Source: Dromaius novaehollandiae
Lineage: Eukaryota; Chordata; Aves; Casuariiformes; Dromaiidae
Direction: 5' to 3'
Assembly (NCBI RefSeq): GCF_036370855.1
Contig: NC_088105.1
Location: forward strand, 12,405,619 to 12,469,618
Length of the DNA: 64,000 nucleotides
Shown here: positions 22,171 to 34,544 of the stretch, piece after piece
Layout: each line of letters begins with the position of its first letter
Numbering within the stretch: position 1 is the first letter of the stretch
Notes under the pieces: model-generated
The model's database searches: none
The model's input: the letters and a program-made list of their open reading frames with translations, nothing else
What the model was told of the DNA's origin: nothing
Made by a program: the position numbers and the translations under genes

Positions 22171-25098
22171 TTTGGACAATAAAAGTGTCATTTTAGAGTG
22201 AAGGACTCATGATCTGCTCTTTGACTTTTGAAAAATAAGAACATGGATGAAGAAGAACAGCATGTAAAAAGAAGCTAAGGATAAATGAAGAAGCAAAGAG
22301 CAGGTCTTTTTTGCTTACGTGGATAGGAAAAAAAAGTAAAACAGCTGCTTGTGGAAACATGGAAAGTGTCCAGTATAATGAATAATAAGAACAATTTCAA
22401 ATATATTTTCAGAGATCTGAACAGTATTTATATGCAAATACTATCTCAGAAGGTAGTGGAAAAAATCAGCTTTCCTAACATTGGCTGGAAAACAGAATTT
22501 GCTGTTCTGGAAGACTTACGTTTTCCATAGGAACCAGATGAGATGAAGTAGAAAGACTTAACAGAGGTGATTAAAAAGTATTTTGTACTGAAAACAAACT
22601 TTCTAGCTGAATGACATAAATTACATCTAGGGGAGCAAATGGCTTTCTAGTGAGCTTGAAAAAGCATGCCAGTATCTGCCCTTTGATTGCTCTCCGTAAG
22701 AAAGCCTTAGAGATCAGAGAGCTAGGCTGCAGAGCACAACCTAGGAGCAACCATGGGCATGTCTCTGGGGTGGCACATTGAGCTGGTGTACATCCAGACA
22801 AGGTAACCGAGGTCAAATGGACAGTACTAGTTTATGCTACCTGAATTTTGGGGCCCTGCTAATATTTGAAAGAAAGAAATCTGGTCCATAAATCAAGAAA
22901 GGACCTCCCATTATTTTCGCTTGTTTTGAATCCTTCTAGCCTTCCTAAAAGATTGGAGGTCAGGATTGTGGGCAGAACACTTCATCCACACTGTCTGATG
23001 TTTGGGAATTTTAACGAAAGAAGGAATTATGAATGACACCCTGCATTAAGGATTTGTCGAATTTTATATTTTGTTTTGGTTATTTTAGCAGTAATAATTT
23101 TGTGGTTTCTATACTCGCCTTCCCAAAGGAAAGAGCCATCACAAAAAGGCAAGCTACTTCCTCCACAGTGCTATTTCTGTTTTATTTTATTAGTAATCTA
23201 AAAAAAAAAGGTTGATCCACTTTCCAGCTTGATACATTTGGTCAAACTCTGATCCTGATTGAGCTCATGTTAATCTCAGCAAGATTAATACAGGTATATG
23301 CTAATTCAGGTACCACTCTTTTTAGACAATGGAATGGGCTCTTGCAGTTAGACCTTGCTGGTACAAGGTCAGTGGATATCTCTGCGAAGATAAAGATCTT
23401 TCTGTAGAGAATTCATTGCACGATTGGGGTATAAGGTGAAAGGTATTTGGCTTAAAACACAGTTAATTAGATACATGTAGGTAAGCTTTAACCATACATT
23501 TATTGGTCCTTCTTCCACTGAAATTGATGGTAAAACTCCTGTGGAGTTCAGCAAAGTGGGATGGAATCTATGTAGAAATTATTTTTCCCAGAACAGCTTT
23601 GCAATAACCAGTGGATTTGCAAACTCCTCACTCTGACACATTGAAACAATTTGGGACTTTCATTCCATTTTGCTTTAATTGGACTTTGCTACATCTGAGT
23701 CTTCCTAAGTGAGTTGCTCTGCCTAAAATATGTGCAGGCATGTTTGCGCTCTCTGAGGGAACACAGAGGTTAAACTAGAAGGCGAGGTTATGTTAGCAAG
23801 GATATTTTCTTTTTATACTGTTTCCAAAGGCAACCCTGTTTCGGCTCACCACTCTGGCTTGACCGCTCTGTGCCTCTCCATACCAAATCATGCTGGGATT
23901 TGATGAGAAAGCACATCCTCTTTCCAGGAGCCAAGCCAACCCCTACATCCTAACTCACTGGTGTTCTGGTACCGTAGGCACTTTGTGGTCTGAAGGCAGA
24001 CTACGAATGTGAGTATTAGCCGTGGTGATATTAGACTGTCCAAACCCTCTGTAGGAAGAGAAGAAATTTCTTATGAAGCTGCTGTTGCCTGTTTGTTTGC
24101 CAGTTCCTCCATCTTTATGTTTCTTGAACAGTGCCAGCCAAGATGGTTCTTAGCTGGATCCCAGTGCAGGCAGGGCTTGATTTGGTTCATGTCTTCCATA
24201 AAAGTTTTCCATCTCTGACCAAGGTATTTCAGTTTGGGTTAAAAATGTGAGTAAATCAGAGCTGGCGTCTATCCCAGACATATCAATTCCCTTAATTCCC
24301 TTTTTCCTGTGGCTTTGGGACAATCAAAATAGGGAATGTTTCCATTGCTATACCTTTATGAAAGTACAATATGCGAATGCTATATCCTGAGTGCATCTCA
24401 GTGTTTCCTTACCTTGGTCGTTACCAACTGCACAGCTTTCTCTGGCAATTATCTGAAATGGAGCACTGCAGTAGAGTAAAGCTTTTGGCAGGACTTGGCT
24501 TGAGGGAAGATCAAAAACTGTGGTGTGACAGTTAATGAAACAAGAGGGAAGCTGTCAGTCCCAGCCAGCCAACACTAACAAGAGTCCAAAAGCGACTCAA
24601 GGTGCCAAGGTGTCTGTCTGCATTTGGAAAGAACTGTGGGGGTCGTACAGAGGGCTGGGCTGAAGGCACTTTTCCTGGCAGGAAAAGCTACTCATAATAA
24701 CTCGGGAGTTGTGGAGACCAGTCTTCCTCTCCAAGATCTGTCATGACTGTTGTGTACTAAAAGGTGTCCTTATGATGCTGTCTTTTTTAAGCTATAGAAC
24801 AAGTTGGCATTATTCTACATCCCTTGGGTAACCTCACTTTGTTGAGGGCCACAGACTTGGGTGGAGTGTATGGAGGCACACTGTGGATCCAGGGATATAA
24901 ACTGAATGCACAGTAGTTGCAAGGACATGAACATGAACTGAACGGTGCGGAGTGCCTGGTCCCCAGGAGAGACAACCAGTGTCCTTTAATGGGCAGTGTA
25001 ATGGAGTTAAAGACAAACGTGGCAGTCTGCAGCAATGTGAGCCATAAAGCAGAGCAGAGAACAAGGACTTCCTGTAACGAGCCTGTTTATCTCTAAAG
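22171..25098. other. Non-coding DNA, no gene recognised
   Basis: No gene or exon was recognised. A possible small mini-element with 'ccactgaaattgatggtaaa' and 'tgtggagttcagcaaagtgg' lies near 23505-23565 and resembles palindromic sauropsid mini-elements. The rest appears unique. Confidence 0.45.
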
Positions 25099-25380
25099 CA
25101 GTGTTTCTTAGTTTGTGATCCAGGGGCCTTTTGGGGTCTATAAAACATCCAGTGGTGGCTCATGAAACAATAGTAAACTCTCTCTCCTCTCCTCTGACAG
25201 CCACACAAGCAAGCAGGCAAACAAAATGGGAGAAAATAAAAGCTAGTATGGCTTAATTTTCTAATTTTAGGCTTGTGTTTATTTGATTGCAAACGAAAAA
25301 TATACAAGTTGGTCCTTGGATTATTTTTTTTTCCTGAAGAAAAAGGTTAATCCTTGCACTTGAGAAGATTAAGAAATGTG
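25099..25380. mobile_element. Possible hAT-like relic
   Basis: The left end is cagtgtttcttagtttgtg. The right end, attaagaaatgtg, is an approximate inverted match. The text after the left end ('gatccaggggccttttgggg') recalls hAT-derived mini-elements. The ends are diverged and no target duplication is clear, so the call is weak. Confidence 0.3.
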
Positions 25381-26765
25381 GCTCTGAGGGTGCTGTTTTT
25401 GGAGCCAATTACAACAGCATCGAAATGTTGAAAGATTCCTTTTGTTTGTTGAAAGATTAGGCTGAAGCCCTTGAGTCTATAAAAGAATAATAAACCCTAG
25501 AGGGATAAAATACTTCGTCGCAATGAGGATATAAAAGCCGTCTCAGAGTGGAATGTGACCTGGATGGAGGCACAGAGCTGGCAGAGCTGGCACTGATAAT
25601 TTCTAGAGCTACCTGTGCCCAGAAAAAAGGACTGTGAACTCTTGCATTATTCAAGTTACATAATCTCATCCTCCACCTCGTGCCATCACCTAGAGCTGTG
25701 CAACTTATGTAAAAAAACCACTGTCATGTTGATGTAGCATTTGCAAAAGCATGTGCATTTACATGGTGTGCCCAGTCCCCATTAGTGTCCCTCAGTGATG
25801 TATAATCTACTCTGAAGTGAGTTGTTAGAATGGGTAGATTAGCAAACTCGTGTCTCATGAAACCTTGGAGTGAAAACTAGCTGTAACTGACCTTTTCTTC
25901 CTTGCCAGTATTGTCATCTGGGACGTATCTGTTTTAAGAACCAGGCAGTGTACATCTTGCAACTGTGCAGTGTTTGCTTTTCAGAGTATCGTATTTTCAG
26001 GAGTATAGTTTCTGGATTATCTGTAAACCCCCTGAGATTCATCAGCAGTGAGGATTATGTAGCTGTGCCCTGCCTCTGACTTTGTGCAAGTTATCTGCAA
26101 GCGCAGATTACTAGAGGGGATGGATGAGCTGAAGACTTTCAAGGAACAGTATGTTTGAAGAGACACAGGCAGTCTGAGGTGCAGGGCTTGCATGAGAAGA
26201 TAAAGTTGCCGGAAAACACTAGCCATGCATTTGTCTGGTCTGGCTGAAATGGTGACAATTCAGCAACGGGAATGGCAGCAAACACCTTGGTGCAGGTGTA
26301 GGTGTGTGTGTGAGATAAAACAGCCAAACAGGAGTGACGACGGTGTCCCTGGGTTATGAGCTGGAAATTCACAGCCAGCGATTCACTGTTGGTCCCATCC
26401 TCAGGCACCTGTCTGAGGCTTGATGGTCATGGGTCACGTCCAACAATCCCAATCAGCCTGTTGCTTATGGAAGTTTTGCCCAGCTCCCCCTCTCTCCCCC
26501 GGGCTGAGTACTGATCCTGCTGCCCCAGCCCATTCTTGTGGGATGCTGCTACCTGTCACACCAGGTATGGATGGAACACAAACAGAGCCTGATAAAAATC
26601 ACATGGCGCCTTTCACTGTTGTCTTAGCCAAGTTGCAGTGTGATTAATCACACTATTCCTGCCTAAACTTCCCCTCGCTCACCACGATTGTAATTCCTTT
26701 CATTTCTTTTCTGGCCAGCGTGTTATGTTGAGCAGCACTTTCTCATTAGTTAAGTGTCTTTGTTT
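25381..26765. other. Non-coding DNA, no gene recognised
   Basis: Only short shadow frames are present. There is no tandem repeat apart from a very short (GT)n run near 26303-26312. No feature was supported. Confidence 0.45.
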
Positions 26766-26839
26766 CACCTCAGAAAATGCCCTTTCTCTGTAGTAAATGA
26801 GGTGATTCCTCAGTGTCTCTTCTTTCTTCCCAGGACGAC

Positions 26840-26930
26840 TGTGGTGAGGATTTGTAAGCAAACATTTGCAAAGTACTTTGTGATCCTCTGATGTAAGGGT
26901 TTATACAAGTGTGAAATATTGCCTTTAATA
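26840..26930 (+). repeat. L2/MIR-type 3' tail relic
   Basis: The string 'gtgaggatttgtaagcaaac' followed by 'tgcaaagtactttgtgatcc' and 'gatgtaagggtttatacaag' matches, from memory, the conserved tail shared by L2 LINEs and CORE/MIR-type SINEs ('aaagcgctttgagatcc...ggcgctatataag'). This tail is widespread in non-mammalian amniotes. The core upstream is too diverged to place the start. Confidence 0.5.
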
Positions 26931-28829
26931 CGCCTTGTGCTGGCAGTCTGAAGGTCAGACCGCCGCTGCATGTGCCTTTGTGCTGTAGGTGCCGATATGC
27001 TATAAGCCCAGAAAGGGGAAGCTGTCTTCCTTCTCCAGCTGTATCCAGAACTGGAATCATCTCTCCTAGCCTTGGGATCAAAGCCTGGCTTAGCATGCCG
27101 GCTGGGGTGAATCTCTGGATGGCCGATGGACAGGTGGTGTCTGTGGAACATTTGGGTCTTATGAAACCAGTCTCACCAGGATTTGCAAGATGGAAGGAAA
27201 TTCGCCCACCCTCAGTGGCTTGAGTTTGATAGCAGAGTGGAGGTGCCTTTGGGGAATGGGTGAGGAAGAAGAACTCTTGAGAAACTGATTTCTACTTCAT
27301 GAACCAATTCCACACACAAATGAAAAACAAGCCTAAGCAGAATGAAAATCCCTAATGTACTATAAACATAACCGGCTCTGACATGGTGTGTCGTCCCTGT
27401 GTGCCTTTTATTGGACTTGTCCAATTCATCAGACTTTCACTGAGTTGACATCAACTTGGAAAACAACATAGACCCTTGGGCAGGACTAAGGTCAGGCGAT
27501 TGCTGGCTCTCACCACCGGCCTCAGCAAGGAGTGTCCTGGGACCTGTGCGCCTGCTGCCAGGCCTCTCTGCGGTTGCTGTCGGCAGGGCACAAATTCGAT
27601 CGCAGCCCAGCAGGGAGCCCATCCTCCATGTCTGTGAGTTCAGGTAACTCTTGGCAGACTTGTAGGAAGCTCTGATTCTTACCTTGATGACCTTATGGTA
27701 GGAATAGGAATGATACAACAGGTCTAATCCACACCTACTAGTCTGGATAAGTTTTGAAACTCAGTCTCTCCTTTGCACTCAAGCAGAGCTATAAAAGCAA
27801 GTGGGTCTGTGAAATCAATGAAGCCAGCTTTCCTTTGCCTACCGCCTGTGGGTATTCTCTGATGTCTAATAAAATAAGGTTATTCACCTTCCCTTTGCTT
27901 GGGCCCCAATTTGGATCTCTCTCCACTGTCAGGGTATTCTGTTGTCAGGAACTTAATGCCTCTGAAATGTCTGCCCCTTTCACCAAATGGGTTTCAAAAC
28001 TTGACAACCAGTTCAAAACTGACAAGGAGACACAGTCACGTGGAATATTAGCACACTGATGTTGTTTCCTTAGGAAATTGGCCTGAAAGCCCCCCCACCT
28101 AGCCCCCTTCCACCTGCCTGGTTTCAACTTTGTTTCTGCTCATCACTGGAGCCCCTTGGTGACTGGCGTGGCAGACTGGCATCTGCTCCTGGAGTGGCAG
28201 AGACCAGCTCTATTGGGTACTGCCGTTTCGAGCCGTGAGGCAGGGCAGCAGTCTCCTACCTCCAGCCAGCTCGATGTTTGCTCTAGCTGCTGAGGGCAAA
28301 GCTGTCTCAGGCAGCCCTTCCCACCCAACATAGGCGCCCTCCATCGCCTTCTCTCCACTGTGCCTGCGATGAACTCAGGCTAACCAGCAGATGTTTTGAT
28401 GGCTGAAGTTATGTGGATGGGTCCTACTTTATAGGGTTGTACCAGTGGTGTGCCAGGGATAGTAAAAAGAGTCACTTGTTTAGAGAAGACTTAATGGGCC
28501 CTGAGGCTGGTGTGAGAGGAATGGAGAGAGTAGGACTGTGGGACAAGAGGGAAGGAGCCACGGAGAGAAAGAGAAGAAAGAGTGAAAGATAAGGCTCTAC
28601 TTAGACATGGATAAAAAAACTTCTGGCAGCTTTTATTATTATTATTTTTAGCACATAACAGATCAACCCTTCATTAATTCTGACCTTCCAGATTTAGAGG
28701 ATTTTAGATAGAATTCTAAGTGGTCTGATGAATCACAGTGGATAGTAACTTTAGGCCTACTTTGCTGCCAGCCACCTCTCCTCCCAGTGCCACCTCAGCA
28801 CGAAAGTACATGAAAACACACACAGGCAG
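26931..28829. other. Non-coding DNA, no gene recognised
   Basis: No exon or RNA gene was recognised. The segment contains a short (ATT)n run near 28634-28648. The rest seems unique. Confidence 0.45.
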
Positions 28830-28834
28830 GCGCG

Positions 28835-28882
<48 letters not shown>
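28830..28882. repeat. (CA)n microsatellite with CG-rich alternating start
   Basis: Strict purine-pyrimidine alternation runs for 53 bp. It starts as gcgcgtgcgcgc (28830-28841) and continues as about 20 uninterrupted CA units to 28882. It is the longest pure dinucleotide tract in the window and a likely polymorphic marker. Alternating GC followed by CA is a classic Z-DNA-prone composition. Confidence 0.95.
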
Positions 28883-28883
<1 letters not shown>

Positions 28884-31800
28884 GCAAGGACAGTGCTGTC
28901 AGACTGATCCTCTTGAGGACAGGAGAGCACATTCCTCCCTGGGTGACAGCGTGAATCGTCCTGTTAAAGGGGAAGAGCCATGGCAAAAGAGATGCAAGTT
29001 GAGTCAGCCGCCTTGCTGGTGGGGGCTGGAAAATGAGGGTGGAAGGCAGGGGTTTCCAGGGCTCAAATTAATTGCAGGGAGGGGGCTTTCATGGAAGGAG
29101 GAGAGGTCAGTTGCACTGGATAATGCCTTGGATTCAACTTTTCTAGGAAGCTGCAGCCCAGAAGACTTCTCTTCCCTGCCAAGTGAGAGCCAGCAAAATG
29201 ACACCCTTCCCCCAGGCCTCCACCCTCGGTATTGCAGTAATTGAAAAGGGAGATTATTCCTCGTGTGCCAGGCATTAACTCTTCAGCTGCTGGAGCAGCT
29301 CTTCTGCCCTGAGCAGCGCTGTCAGGGAAGGCCCACGACACCTCCAGGAAGCTGCCTGCACCCTGCGGCTTTGCTCGCTGCCCCGAGGATGCAGGTCCTA
29401 GTCAACAGGACAGAACCACATCTGCCTCAGAAAACCACTACCACTTGAAGCAGCAGCAAAGAGTGGAACTCACACGTCCGCAGCTCACACCTCTGTCCCC
29501 TTAGCTCACAGCTGTTGCACTCTGAGCTTGCACAGAAAGGCCTTTTCCACCACTCTCTTTACTCCTCTGTTGCCCTCCCTGTCCTGTTTATCACAGCGGT
29601 GGGTCCAGGCTCTGTGTGTCAAACTGGGAATCTGCTCAGAATTAAAACCACCCCATGGAGGTTACAGCTCAGCCCTTGGTAGACTCAGGTTTGCATAGCT
29701 GTGAGATTTGAATTTATACCTTAAGGGACTTCCAAAGCTGTGAGCCAATGCCAGTTCCTGAAAACTAGTCTGTTTCTCCTAACTAGTTAAGGAAAATGGA
29801 AAATCCACCACATGTTGGGAGCCCTCCTGCAGGAGACTCCTCACAGAAGCTGGCTGTCCTCCTGACTTGGGGAGCCTGTGGGGAGCCATGGAAAAAGGTG
29901 CATCTCAGACGCCAAGGAAGCATCACTTGGTGACACCACGTCTCTTGAATTTCTTCACTCCATCTTTACACTCTTGTTAGAGAACTGAGGAGAGGCATAT
30001 GGCCTGACTAACTGTTAATCCACTTTCCTCAAAGAGTAGCTCTGCCCACTGGTCCTTGTGCTTCATTTTAGAGAAAGCTCCTCTCCGAGGCACTCTGTGG
30101 GCATGTAAAAATAACGTAAAGCCTGTAGCCATGGGAGAGCGCTACACAACTGCTGTGCAAGCCCTACACAAACAAATTGGATTCATCCCTGACCACTGCC
30201 TGTGCAGAGAGCTCCTCAGAACGTTGCAGGGCTCACACCAGTGCCCTGAAGGCAAACTTGTTGAGGCTGTTCACCCTACACATGGAGACCTACAGCCAGA
30301 AGCCCGTCCACTGCTCAGCAGGAGCATGCCATGCTCCCGGACCAATTGACATTTCTTTGTATGCTGTCTCTCATGCTGGAGGACGAGGTGTAATGTCATT
30401 GTGGACAGGCCTGGTATATCACAGCCACTGGGACTCATTCCATGTGACTCCTTGGATAAAACTCAGGGTCTGCTGCAGGACTGATGGGGATGGGACCCAA
30501 CTTCATAGGTGCTCGTGACAAGCGGTGCTACTTTCATCATCAAATTGGGAGCTCTGGCAGCCCTCTGGGCACATGTGGGGACTAGTGTCAGATCCTCAGC
30601 TTGGTCTAGAAACTTCAAGGCCTCATCACTTTGTCAGATCACCTTCCTTGGAGAGATCATGCCCCACGCCATATCTGCCTGAGCTGAGTTGTGCTTTTTG
30701 TCCCTCCCAGGCTTATGCTGCTGAGAACTGAAATGAAAGAGAGTGGCCATGGGCTTCCTTTACACCACTGCCAAAATGCATGAGGGGATGGGGGTCCCAG
30801 GACTGGCTCTTGTGCCCCGTCATGTGGGTCTCTGAGCAGAACGCGCTTCTCGCAGTGCGAAAGGGTTAAGCTGTGTTGTTCATTGTCACATGATGCTGGG
30901 AATGCAAACTGAGTAAGAGGCTGGGGAGCTGGAGCAGCACATCTTGACTGCACATGTGGCCTCTACCACAAACACTTCAAAGTGCTTCCCTCAGACTGAC
31001 GGAACAGTCTGACGCCGACTGTAAATGCCCTTGACACGCAGAGTGGAAAATATCAAACGCTTCAGCAGTCCCCCCAAAATGCAGCCTATTTTCACTGGGG
31101 AAGGCCTTAATGAACCTGTGCTGGAATGAAGGAAGGAGGGAAGGGGAGGGCTGAGGAGGACGGGAGGTGTGACGGGTGGTTCTGATTTAGCCCTTGTATA
31201 GGTACACGCCAGCCTGGGCAACTGGACTTAATCTGAGGCAAATCCAAGCACTCTAGGACATTTTAAGAAAGGCTGAGACATCAATCCCGGGCTGTTTTGT
31301 GTCAAGACCCCACTGTGCCTTTCCCCTCCTCCCTGCCCCCTTCGCATGTACCGAACTGCACAATTAGGAACAAAAGAATTTCCAGGCTGGAGATTTTTCC
31401 TTTTCCTCTCCTCGCAAAACCCCCCACCTCTCCCCATCCCTGTGCTACCCTTCCCTTTGCCACCACCAGCTTTGAAACATCCAGCCTCACCAGGTGCTCT
31501 GTTGATGCTGGATTTCTCTCCAAACCCAGCACGGAGCGACCAAGGGCCGTGACTATGTCGCAGGAGGAAGCCTGCCCTGGTGAGGGGTGCCCATGGGCAG
31601 GAGCAGATAAGCCTGGCAGCCCCTTAGGCAGTGCAGACCCTTCTGCTGTCTCTTCCCTTGCTGCCCAGCAGCTCTGGAACACGACCATGTTTGCATACGG
31701 AGTGACATGAGGAAAAGCCCTGCAGACTGGAGCAGCAGCTCTTAACCTCAACCACACTAGGACCTGGGAGTCTCTGGAAGCCCTGTGCTGTGGTCCACCT

Positions 31801-32820
31801 AGGAACAGCATCTCCTGCCCTTCCTCGTGACCTGCCAGGACATGCAGTCACCTTTGGGGGTGCACACAAGACATTCATGTTATGTCACCGTGTTGGGTGA
31901 CACTGCCATGTGCCTGCCTACAGTGGGAAGGGCAGGCAGCCTCCAGCCATTGGAACAGCAGTCTGTGCCCATCCCTGTGCCATGAGACACATCCCTGGCT
32001 TGTGATGGAAGACACCAGTGTCGTAGTTATGGGAGGGACTTGCAGAGTCAGAGAACCTGGGGAAGAGGCGGCAGCATAAGCAGCCAGCTCCCACAACAAC
32101 TCATGCAGCCTACCCCATGCCCAAGGAAGGAGGGCGGTAGTGAGCACCCCACCAAGAAGGGAAACAGCATTGGCACGCTGGCTGTGCCCAGGTTGGCTAC
32201 TTGGGTCGGGATGGTGAGTCTCTTGAGCCCGCTACAGCAGGGCCTCTACGTCCTCCATGGCAAGGGGATAGGTCTGGCTGCTGTGGCTTGTACAGATATC
32301 ATCAGCCAAGAGTGCGAGTGAGCAACGGAGTTTGGCCCAAATCTTTTGAGACCATTTCCACATCAGGTGCTGCACAGAGAGTGGGAGGCAGAGCAGGGGC
32401 CCCAGCCAAGGCAGAAGGTGTCGTGTTCTCCTTGCTGCCTGCACATGGAAACCCCCAGTGGACCAAGAGCAAGGCACTGCCTCTACGGGAGCAAAAGATA
32501 TGAAGTGCAAAAGTGTGGCTCTTGACCAGCAGCTCTTGACCCTGAATTAGCATCCAAAAGACATAAACATCTCAGGTGGCCATTTTGAGCATGATCTCAG
32601 CAGACTCAAGGGACAAACGAGCTGGTTTCAGGGGAGTGAGCCGTGGCCAATGGAGCAAATCTAACTACACAGCCAGACACAACCATTCTGCATAGCCAAA
32701 TGCAGAAGAGGGGACAGAAAGACGACAGGTCTGTGTGCGGTCTCCTTGGCTCCAAAACAATACACATCACTGAAAGGCTGAATGGGACTCTATGACTGTA
32801 GGCAGGGATCCATTGGTTAT
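28883..32820. other. Non-coding DNA, no gene recognised
   Basis: Frames of up to 169 codons (31302-31811, minus) overlap frames on the other strand and show no family likeness. Composition rises slightly in GC around 31.2-32.5 kb. No supported exon, RNA or mobile element was seen. Confidence 0.45.
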
Positions 32821-33224
32821 GACACACTTGGCATGAAGAAAATTGCCTCATAAAATACTTCTCAGATCAGCAAGAACTTGAAGGATCTCAGGAGGGAATT
32901 GAAGGAGAGGAAAGTTCAGACGATCAGCTTAAAGATCCCTCATGTCTTAGAAGCAAAAGCAGACAGGATCCAATGGGGCAAAAGATGTAAAATGAGGTAA
33001 AACAAAGGTGTTTCAATTCATGGAGCATCGGGTATGCTTTCTGAGGGAGCATTTCCCTTTTCTGAGGGAGCTGGACCACCTCCATGTCCCTGGGAGACCA
33101 ACCACTATTCTAGATAACAAACGAGGTAGAGCAGTTAAGAGGGCTTTAATGGAGCATCTTTGGGGAACAATATTTAAGAGGGTAAACAGAAGACGTAGGT
33201 GCCATCATAAAATGCTGACTCCTG

Positions 33225-33375
33225 GCAGCACAGATGTTAAAAAGCAAACCTAGAAGCCTGGGCAATAAACAACAGGAGGTAGAAATAGCCACTGGTGGGG
33301 GAAAAAAAAGACTTGGTATTTCTGAAACCTCATGGGAGCATTTACCCATAACTAGTCTGTTGGACTCACCAGTAC
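33225..33375 (+). mobile_element. CR1-type LINE relic, start of ORF2 endonuclease region
   Basis: The plus-strand frame reads SLGNKQQEVEI, then LGISETSWEH. This parallels the conserved start of the CR1 ORF2 endonuclease, typically a 'N-x-x-S-M-x-N-K-Q-E-E-L-E' block followed by a 'I-T-E-T-W-W-D' block. The catalytic-site glutamate in the ET pair is kept, but tryptophan is replaced by serine and the frame decays soon after. The region from about 32850 may be the 5' part of the same element but is too diverged to prove. It is collinear with the reverse-transcriptase relic at 34545-35445, so the two are probably one old insertion. Confidence 0.6.
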
Positions 33376-34544
33376 CCTCTGTTTGGAAAAGATGCCTTGC
33401 CTTCTTTAGTATTCCTGACTTTTCAGAAGGGCAAGACGTAGGATGCCCACTATCTGGTGAATCACAGGATGGGATGCAAAGGGAGTTTGCTGGGGAGACC
33501 GAGTCAGAGAAAGCAGTCAGAGCAGCGGTGTGTTCCTACTGCTATCCGCAAGACATACTGGGGGTATAGTGAGGGAAATGCTCGAGGTGGTGGGATCCTG
33601 CTTTGGGGGAGTGGGCAGCCACAGAGATGCCAGGTGGCCGATGGTGAACCTCCCGGGCACTGCCAGAGCCGATGGGTGATCTTGGGCACGAGCACCAGGC
33701 ACATCGGGCACTGTGGCCGGTGCGGGGTCCTTGTGTGCTGGTCCTGTGCTGACAGATAAAGATGGATTGATCGTTGAGTTGCAGATTGATGACTGCTGTC
33801 AGCTGGTGGCCTGCCTCGCCAGCCAGCGAAGGGAAGCAGACTCCATGCCCAGCCCTTTTAAAGGCTTTTGCCTCAGGATATGATTTATTGTTAGAAAACA
33901 AAGGATGTTTAAGAAAAAAAGCCAACGCGAAATAAAACATCTCAATTGATGAAAGCTGTCTTCAGTCCCCTGTGGCTTTGCCCCCTCTCCACAAGCCTGA
34001 GAGAAAAGGAGGGCTACCCCCCCCCCCCCCGCCATATAACCCTAAACCAGCTTCCTCTGCCTTTTAGATATGTAACTCTCGTCTCCTGATGGGCAGAGAC
34101 TCCACAACCTATTCCCAGGCTGTCTCTGTGCCAGTGAGCATGACATTGTGTGCAAACCCAGAAGAACTCTGAACAGTGCTATTTATATGTGATGAGAGAC
34201 CAGATTTTTAAAAGCACAGAGGTGCCCAGCTCTGGTCCCTGCTTCTGGTAAAAGAATAGTTTCTCCAGGCTGAAAAGAGTTAGGAGCAAAATTAGGAGTG
34301 GAAGGAATTATTTAAACCAAAAATTTGAATAGATGATAATTGGGAAGTGTTTATGGACATTTTGTGAGGTGGTTTAAGATAACCACTATTCTAGAAGCAT
34401 GAGTGCTGTTTTGTTTAGACAAGCCCCAGCTAGGAGAGAAGCAGTGTTACTTTACATTTAATATACATATATACTTAGAGAAATAGCATTATGAGTATAT
34501 ATATTTGGTATCTATGCACATGCACACATATATATGTATGTTAA
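33376..34544. other. Region between CR1 segments
   Basis: The length, about 1.17 kb, is near that expected between the endonuclease start and the reverse-transcriptase start of a CR1 LINE. The sequence is too diverged to recognise, and the 33550-33850 part is GC-rich and may be unrelated. It holds a C homopolymer of 14 (34017-34030) and an AT-rich simple stretch (34461-34540). Confidence 0.35.
34461..34540. repeat. AT-rich simple sequence
   Basis: Interrupted TA, CATA and TATG units ('atatacatatatac', 'gagtatatatat', 'cacatatatatgtatg'). Low-complexity, just upstream of the CR1 reverse-transcriptase relic. Confidence 0.65.

Noticed and set aside
28738..29244. 168-codon plus-strand frame
   Set aside because: Its His-Thr repeat is just the translated (CA)n tract. 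The rest has no likeness.
33799..34035. Minus-strand frame starting MAGGGGVALLFS, which recalls a CR1 endonuclease phrase
   Set aside because: The glycine run comes from the C14 homopolymer at 34017-34030. Downstream sequence does not follow the endonuclease, and the orientation is opposite to the CR1 relic around it.
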